Below are positions 56,689 through 64,000 of a stretch of DNA of 64,000 nucleotides, one piece after another. The translations under genes were made by a program, and so were the position numbers. The notes under the pieces were generated by a model that was not told the DNA's origin, ran no database searches, and saw only the letters and a list, made by a program, of their open reading frames with translations. Source of the stretch: Arion vulgaris (taxonomy: Eukaryota; Mollusca; Gastropoda; Stylommatophora; Arionidae); assembly GCA_020796225.1 (NCBI GenBank), contig CM036756.1, positions 45,611,363-45,675,362 of the forward strand, written 5' to 3'. Each line of letters begins with the position of its first letter. Position 1 is the first letter of the stretch.

Positions 56689-58154
56689 ATGATTGAAGAA
56701 ACTAAAAGTTCGTTGAAGTTGTTATTGTCCAACACATTACGTTAAACAACACACTTCTCCACTCTAAACAACATTATGCTGGGGTATCATTTTGATATCC
56801 GTTGTTGTCGTTCTCCGTCTGACTGACACTTCTTTAACTTACTTGACATTTGAACTTAATGTTCATTTTGGGCTTGATGATTTTTCTGATCTTCATAAAA
56901 GGGCAATGAAATCCAAAGTGTATTTACGCATTTAATTTTCTTTGTGTAGTTTTGATAATTTTTTAAAATTATATAATTCTGCTTCTTAATTTCGGGTGAT
57001 CGACATTTAATTTAATTATACTCGTAAATCTCTATACACATTTCAGTAGCTGTCCTTGTCTTAATATTGACATTTTATTTGTTTTAAAATGTATTTTTTA
57101 GCTTGATGCTCAATAAGTTTGTGTATACCATTGCCTGGTGTATATGCAGCGATGACTTCATGTTCCACATCACAATGTCCAACATCTTGGCTCTGTCAAC
57201 ATTCAGAGCATTGTATATTTTTTTTTAAAAATTGTCATTTGTTTTTGCGACAAAATCTGGTAATCACGTGAAACGACATAGTTAAAAGCTTTATAGTTGT
57301 TTTTTAAAAATTGTGTTTGTGGGAAATTCGGTAGTCTAGTGAGGAAACATTGATAGTTTATTAAAATACATTTACATACAACTCTACAGCTTTAAAAGAA
57401 ACTACTAGTAATCTGTTCTATATCTTCAATCTTCAGAGACTGAAAGTAGTCGCATGAAGTACACAAATACCTGCCACCCAAAATAAGTTGAATTCCACTG
57501 CCATTTTTCAGGACTGTGTTCAGCGAAAATTAAATTTGCTGCTCTGAGTAGTTTCTTAGTTTCAGCTGTGAATGAAAAATTATCCAACTTTGTTTTCTAG
57601 TAGTGAAAAAGATATATAAGAAGATAGAGAAGGATAGAAGAAAAAGAAAATATATAAGAATAGAAGATACATCTTAGTGTTACTTCCATCCTTCATGGTG
57701 ACTGTATTCAATATATCACATTACTTATGAACAATTTGTCGTAACACAATAGTTCTGTTACTTCTTAAGTGAAGTCATCAATGTCGTTTGAATTGAGTTC
57801 ATCGTCAGTCAAATCAAAATGTCTGCATTACAAGTCCCCGTTTTATAAATACAGCTGAGTAGGGAATATGTGATGTGTCCAAATACAGTTACTTTGATGA
57901 TGACATTGATAAACTGGATGCATTTTTAACTAAAACGTATTGCCACTAAATCGTGTGTCTATCCTTTTTTTAAATTAACCATTAATCAATATTTCTTCTA
58001 TTTTCTAACGATTGGAGCTGCACGTGCGCGCTTTGAATGGACTTTCCTCCATGTCGAACATATGTTCTCGTTTTTTGAACATCTCATACATGTTGTGAGT
58101 CTCTCCTGTGTAATAGCATTTTCGTCATAGAAGTTATTTTATAACATCATATGC
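56689..58154. other. Unassigned sequence
   Basis: An old ~80-bp tandem duplication lies at about 57215-57355 (TTTTTTAAAAATTGT... twice). Nothing else recognised. Confidence 0.4.
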
Positions 58155-58440
58155 AAATATATCGCCCATATGGTACCGGGGCCCGCAAGGAAGCAAAGAA
58201 TAGTACCACTGCAACCTACAAGGCATGTCGTAAGAAACGACTGATGTAGGACCTTGGGAAGCTACCCTAGTAAATAAAAAGCATCGCAGAAATCGGATGT
58301 GCTGGCCTACTTGTAGGCGCATAACTGGCACAGTGTACACTCGCTCTTAGGCACAGATCACATACAAATCGCACAGAGTGGTTAACAAGTGCTCGATATG
58401 GAGCGTTCGAAGATGAAGATATGCAAAAATATGCACTCTA
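58155..58440 (+). mobile_element. 255-bp dispersed repeat with GAA tail
   Basis: Well-preserved + copy: GGAAGCAAAGAATAGTACCA, GGCATGTCGTAAGAAACGAC (short hairpin), GCATCGCAGAAATCGGATGT, CATAACTGGCACAGTGTACA, GTGCTCGATATGGAGCGTTC, then GAAGATGAAGAT. Confidence 0.8.
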
Positions 58441-58699
58441 TCCGGGCTAGATCACACAGAGAATCAATATGGATTATATTATATATAATTATGGAAAAAG
58501 GGTGAATGTTATCAACACATTATACACATAATTAATTTTAATGCAAGGTAATTTGCCACTGTAACACAACAGAAAGTCTTTTGGTCAACAAGAGGTCAGG
58601 TAAAGATATATATAGAATTACTTTTATTCAATCTGGCCATTAACTGACTAATGAAGCTAGTCATAAAGTGGAGAAATACAGGCATTAGATAAACACTGG

Positions 58700-59275
58700 T
58701 CATTTTCTTGTATGGTTTGAACTATGCAGATGGTATCATTCTTTTAGTCAGTAGCTATGTTTCTGTGTTTAGAAAAGACAGATGCTATAAGAAACAGCCA
58801 AAATGATGGAACTAAAGAAGAATACCAATAACACTAAACTAATGAGAAATGACCAGAAATAAGAACACTAAATTACATTAAACGTTGCATCTATCGACGA
58901 AGTTAATGAAAAGTCTACATTGTAAGTAAAGTATCTTTCAACAGTGGTAGGGTAGGAAAAAGATGCAGCAGCAAGAATAAGCTAAACAAACAAACCTGTT
59001 GCCATGCTTACAAGCATATGGAAATCAGTTTGAAGACTGAATTCGGAATTACCGAAGTAACTTTTTCGGTATGTTGCTATACAATAGATAATGCTGGAAA
59101 ATAACCACATACATTGCACATAAATTAGAGAAACCTTTCAAAATAGATATGTTAGGTGATCCTTGCGATTAATATGGCCAGAAATGATCACAAATATGAT
59201 TGGTTGAAGAAAACTAATTATACACCACCATCAACCACTATCAGAGGAAAAAAGAGGAAGATGGCGTAGATATTT
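58700..59275 (+). mobile_element. RTE-like LINE reverse transcriptase fragment
   Basis: The + strand reads LNYADGIILLVSSYVSVFRK then DRCYKK and KMMELKKNTNNTKLMRND. This is the 'FADDIALLS...IxxKAxxxGLKINxxKTKxM' block, with the catalytic Asp pair changed to AD-G. Downstream to 59275 only short blocks survive. Confidence 0.6.
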
Positions 59276-60293
59276 TTGTTGGATGTCACTACCTTTTGAC
59301 AAAGAAAGCTCACTTGGTTTGAAGTTAAATCATCAATCATTTTTATTTATTTCTTATAAACTATACAACCTGTTTTTGAAATGCGCTGTAACTTTTTTCA
59401 TATGATTTAGGGAAAAAAACGAAGACTGATTTCTTGTAATATTGTAGAAAGAAGTTTCTCTTTATTGCAAGAACAAAGTGGTGGACATCCTCATTAGTCT
59501 TCTTGTCTGTAAACGGAATTCCCAATGTTTGTGTGTATAACCACATCTTGGTGGTTTTCTATCTTCATATTTGCTTATTAAATGACATTGTTCGTTTAAA
59601 TATTATTAGACCGACTTTATGTAACAATAAAGAACCCTCTTACTTCTTCTGAGAAACATCTGATGCATGTGCTGCTTTTAATGTTCTAGAATATTATTCT
59701 TTATTGAGCTATTTTCTTCTTCTAGCTGATGTCATTAGTGTGTCCAAATATTTAATCTCCAGCTTGTTTTTATAAATTTACGTTCTTCCTTCAGAATTAT
59801 TTCGTGTCTAATAGTTGACTATTACTTCTTTCTTCCAGATTTACTCTCCAAAGATTATGATATTCTCATTGGTTAGATTCTTTTTTAAAAAAGAATATAG
59901 AAATAGCAGAACGTCATATCCTGCGGCTGTATGTGATTTCCTATTGATCTCCCTATCCATCGCTAACGGTATCTCTTGCATTAGATGTACAGCGCACGCA
60001 TTGTTTTAGCACAGTAAACATATTACAGACATATAGAAAATAATTTCAGACAATTAGAAGCAATTATAAGAAAATAACGCGAACTGTCAAAACAAGAGTT
60101 AAAAACAGTAGCTGCTGAAAGTAACACTACGTGCAAAACATTTGCTGTACTTAATTCCAGGCAAGTTGTATCAAGGATAAAAACAGGTTAGAAAGACACG
60201 CAGCTTCTTATATTATCCCACTGTATAGGATAACCTTTATTTCCTTCTGTCGGACGGATTAGCGCAACGCTTATCAAATCGCACATAAAAGGA
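59276..60293. other. Unassigned sequence
   Basis: Nothing recognised. Confidence 0.35.
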
Positions 60294-60770
60294 TTGTGCG
60301 TTAATTTCACTCACTCGACATTTCCTAAATCAGAAAAGGAATTGTCCCTCCTACCTCCTGCCTGGGTTCTAGAAATGTTAAGTGACAGACACTTCACACC
60401 CTACGGACTGCTAAGACATTTGAATTCATATTTCGTCCTGTGTCAACTCGTGTTGATCGAACCCGACTCTTTCATTTCGCAATCTAGTTTTCAATATTAC
60501 TTGTCAACGTCCCCAACACTTTTTTTAATGTCCGTTTTATTTCAGAGCATAGTCTGTTTCATATACTATTTTTCTTACATATGTTTTAACTTTCAAGGCA
60601 CAGTTTTAGTCAATGAGAAGGTATGTCCGCGATCTAATAACGTGTGTACATGTGTCTTCTTCTTTGTAGAGATATCTTTTGGTAGAAACATCGTCTTTGT
60701 CTGTTTGTGCGTTTGTAAAATTGTCATGTGTTGTACATTTTACCATTTGAATGTACTGACCTTGATTTAA
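60294..60770 (+). other. Open reading frame of 158 codons, unrecognised
   Basis: This is the longest frame in the last 8 kb. It is rich in Phe, Cys, Ser and Leu with several hydrophobic stretches. There are no recognisable domain, no splice-framed exon pattern and no similarity to the cysteine-rich exon expected next in the receptor. The composition reflects a T-rich strand. Probably not a gene. Confidence 0.15.
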
Positions 60771-62449
60771 CATCAATATTTGTTACGTCATTGACTTTAA
60801 CACTTCGTCGATATAAGGTTTGAGCTTGTTCCAGTCATAGTTGATTAAAACAGACACACAGCAACAGTTTTGTAAGCGCACAAATACAACAAAAATAACA
60901 GTTTTCGCACGGAATAGGGACAGTAGAAATGGAAATAGGTAAGTTATCTAAACGATACCCTGAGACCGAATGCTGATCAATGGTAAAAAGTCTGACCATT
61001 TTGCCACAGCAGTGTCTATATCAACATGTATAATATTTATCCAGAAAGAATAACAAAACTGACACAGTAGCAAATACGTGCAACAATGTAGGAGTGCAGA
61101 ACGACTATCAGTTAGTACAATCGCTCCGATACTGCAATCGTTCCGATATCTATGCTTTCCTGTTATGGAACAGAGCAACAACTTACAAACACATGCATAT
61201 GCTGATACATGACATTAAAACCGAAGGGCAAGAACCAAATACTCAAATGGATAATTAAAGATGATAGTTGTGTTTCTTTCTAAGGTCTAAACTTGATTTG
61301 CAGCAGCTGATCCCAAGCTTGAACTTTCATAAGAAGCCGTTTCCAGCAAAGTCTCTTTTTCCAGTTGATTGGATTCCGATCCGCATTGGTTCTTGCGGAT
61401 AGTATTCTCTAAACTTGACTCGGCAGTTTATGAGTATGCCTAACCTTCTCTCACATCACCACAAGAGAATGGACTGATTGTTGATATCGCTGTGTTCTGA
61501 GCTTCTTTAATTCATTTTTGAGCGAGGAAATTAACATTGAGCAAAACTAGGGCTGTGAACATTAACGCTTGATTGATTAATAGTTTGACATTTTAATGAT
61601 TGAGATTAGTTTTCTAACGATTAATCGTGAACCGTAAGACGTTGTTGACTTATTTAAATCTATAGGAACGTTTTAAGAGTGTTTGTGCAATAAAGTAAAC
61701 CAAAGATGGCCATGATGGGTACAGCAAGCAATTACACGTTACAATATAAGAATCATTTTCTGTGGTTTAAGTAAACAGTTTGATTTCCAATTAAGTTTGA
61801 ATTGCATTATTTAAAATGTAGGAAATAGTTGCTGTGTGCCTTGTATTAAGTGCTTTGCTTATCATGGATCGAACATTTCGTTGATTTGCCACCTGCGTTA
61901 TGTACACAATATGCAATATGAAAAAAGTAATAGAGAAACCATAGTCATGTAAGACGTCGGCAGCATCCACAGCACAACAAGGTAACGTTAGTCAATTGTT
62001 GCTCTGCATTGAAGGGAACAAATGTATTGCAACATTTGGTCTTCCGATATCGATTGGGGAAGATAAGGATCTTCAATTAACACTGCTCATTTCTCTTCAT
62101 AATTAGTTAGTTAATTCTCATTAAACCTCGTGGCATATGCAACGTTAACATGGGCTCTTGACAATATTCGATGTCAAAGATACTCCATGCATTTAGTTTT
62201 CAATTTTCAGGTTCAGATATTCCAAAGTGGGGAAGGGTATACATCTAATGTCAATTTTGTTTTGTATAAGGGTGTCCTTCAATGTCCAGTCAGTCATCAA
62301 ATTAAACAGAAACGATTATCACTCACTCACTCACGCATACACACGCACACATACCCCTCCCCTACACCCACCCACACCACACACTCTGGAATGTCTATCT
62401 TGAGTTCGTTAGGCAACATGAAACATTCGTGTAGAAGAGGTCTGCGAGG
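60771..62449. other. Unassigned sequence
   Basis: A low-complexity CACT/CACA/CCCACC tract lies at 62318-62385. Nothing else recognised. Confidence 0.4.
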
Positions 62450-62860
62450 TTGCCTATCTTCTTGGGTATATAGTAATGTCCAAGTATCCTTCAGATACTG
62501 TCTCTGTGAATGCCTTCAAAAGCCTTCTCGAAATTCAATAAGTTTATGTTTCTCTATCACTCATTACACATATTCGAAATATTACGAAGGGTAAATATAC
62601 GTTCATGTGTTCCTCTTCCTCGACTATATCCCGCCTGTTACATACCTAGACATTTCTCTATGGTTTCCTGTAATCGCATAATGATAGATTTGCACAATAC
62701 TTTGACTGGAGTTAAGAGCAGAGTGATTCCGCTCAAATCTGTTAGATCACATTTCTTTGAAATCTTGACTTATTTCTTGTTCCCAATCGTTGGGCATTTC
62801 TTCGTTCTCTCGCATCAGTGCTGGCCAAGTCTTACAAAAAATTAGCTGCTGCTGTTAAAT
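62450..62860 (-). mobile_element. RTE-like LINE reverse transcriptase fragment, minus strand
   Basis: The minus strand reads VKISKKCDLTDLSGITLL then LCKSIIMRLQETIEKCLGM, QAGYSRGRGTHERIFTLRNI and a worn EFREGF block. The order and motifs match 5690-5980 (VKIPKKGDLTD, ITLLSIPSKIFCKIIIMRI, QAGFRKGRGTNEHIFTLRNI). It is an RT fingers/palm fragment without the catalytic block. Confidence 0.75.
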
Positions 62861-63529
62861 CTATCTATCTTGAGATGTTTTGCTGGACAGTTCGTCTTTA
62901 CCTAGTGCATTGCTTTTTTAAACGGAATTAATAGCTTGTATAATTGCCTGCTTATTTGGGTACTCTGAAATCAATTAGTATGTCTCTGCTGGCTGACTGA
63001 GTTTCAGGTGGGAGGGGGTTGTTGGTTTCAAATTAGGTTTAATATGCCACACAAATCTATGCCAAATTACTCCTGATTGCGACTGCATTGGACCCTTATT
63101 AAATAACATTAAAAAATGCTATGTGTGTAAAAGCAATAAAGTATGGACATTTATTTGAAAAAAAAATTAATTATATTGTTCATGACACTGAACAACCTTA
63201 GAATTGCTTCCGTGATGCATGATACTGTTTACGAGCCTACGAACAAACATATGAGGTTGATGGATTTTATATGATAATACACATTTTCATCGTGAATGCT
63301 TGTGGAGAATTTGATGGTTGCAAGTTAAAGAAAAATACTCTCAGATAGCAAAGATCCACTGCTGTAGAGAAAGATGAATTAACAGCTGTTTCTTAGATTG
63401 TCATGGAGATGATGTGCATTTTAGTCATTGCCGTTTGATAGCGTGAGCTTATCATTTATTTACTTGGTTGTTTTGTTAAGAAAAGTTGGAACATACAAAA
63501 TAATGTCTTCCTTAATTTAAATTAACTAT
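62861..63529. other. Unassigned sequence
   Basis: Nothing recognised. Confidence 0.35.
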
Positions 63530-63790
63530 TCGCCCGTGTTGTGCTGGGGCCCGCATGGGAAGCAAAGAATAGTACCACTTCAACCTACAAGGTAAGAGTC
63601 GTCTGATGTAGAACTTAGGGAAGCTGCCCTAGTAAATAAAAAGCATCGCAGAAATCGGATGTGCTTGCTGGCTACTTGTAGGCACATAACTGGCACAACG
63701 TAAAATCGCTCTTAGTCTCAGATCACCTGCAAATCACAGAGTGGTTAACAAGTGGTCGATATGGAGCGTTCAAAGAAGAAATTAACTATT
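63530..63790 (+). mobile_element. 255-bp dispersed repeat with GAA tail
   Basis: The + copy is close to 58155-58440 but with the hairpin segment damaged (GGTAAGAGTCGTCTGATG). It ends GGAGCGTTCAAAGAAGAAAT. Confidence 0.8.
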
Positions 63791-64000
63791 AATTAATCAT
63801 TGATTTTCAAAAAATTAACTAAAAAAGCATACAGTGTAAACATGTGCTCGCCCGCACACGTGTGTGTTGTAACATACTACGTGTTTAATCGACATTGCGC
63901 TGTCACCCACACCCTACTTCCTTCTCCATGACAAACACAGTAACGAGTTTGTGATTACAAGAAAAAAACTAGCTGTTCATCTTCTTTTCTGACTGCAGAA
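63791..64000. other. Unassigned end of window
   Basis: Nothing recognised. Confidence 0.4.

Noticed and set aside
60294..60770. Next receptor exon or a host gene
   Set aside because: No cysteine-rich pattern (C-x3-C repeats), no family similarity; the frame is open in a T-rich stretch only.

Overview
This is a repeat-dense, AT-rich stretch of an animal nuclear genome. The only host gene I can support is an insulin-receptor-family gene on the + strand. Exon 1 (19298-19421) encodes a signal peptide. Exon 2 (44095-44628) encodes the first ligand-binding L domain and the start of the cysteine-rich region. A 24.7-kb intron separates them, and they join in frame (phase 1) through GT/AG sites. No later exon was recognised before 64000, so intron 2 runs off the window. 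The mobile elements (mariner, RTE-like, Jockey/I-like and Penelope-like elements, several hATs) and the diverged L domain point to an invertebrate, probably a protostome. I cannot separate arthropod from mollusc on this evidence.

Layout. 1-5335 holds LINE 3' ends, a hAT transposase C-terminus, tRNA-derived SINEs, a 65-bp array split by a SINE, a 7-copy 30-bp array and a hAT end that looks like the SPIN/Charlie group. 5336-8264 is a mariner with TA duplications, split by an RTE-like LINE. 8363-18430 has LINE fragments, a 20-copy 48-bp array, two hAT MITEs and a GC-rich patch of unknown origin. 18430-19421 is the 5' end of the receptor gene. Intron 1 carries a 25-bp satellite, a LINE with an internal duplication, a Penelope-like element with a perfect 12-bp target duplication, a 350-bp direct repeat and a Tc1/mariner-superfamily element inserted in a LINE. 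It also holds a cluster of related LINE 3' ends, one of which stops about 40 bp before the exon 2 acceptor. Intron 2 carries another related LINE copy, SINEs, and a 280-bp inverted repeat whose right arm is split by a hAT that itself holds an I-type LINE. 56.7-64 kb is mostly unassigned sequence with LINE and repeat fragments.

Three nested insertions can be resolved to exact or near-exact junctions: LINE in mariner, DDE element in LINE, and LINE in hAT in repeat. Nearly all long reading frames outside the receptor exons are decayed transposon genes or tandem arrays whose period is a multiple of three. No exotic new system was found. The most interesting leads are the possible horizontally transferred SPIN-like hAT, the long-spacing DDE element, degenerate hammerhead-like motifs in the Penelope-like element, and inverted LINE copies around receptor exon 2.
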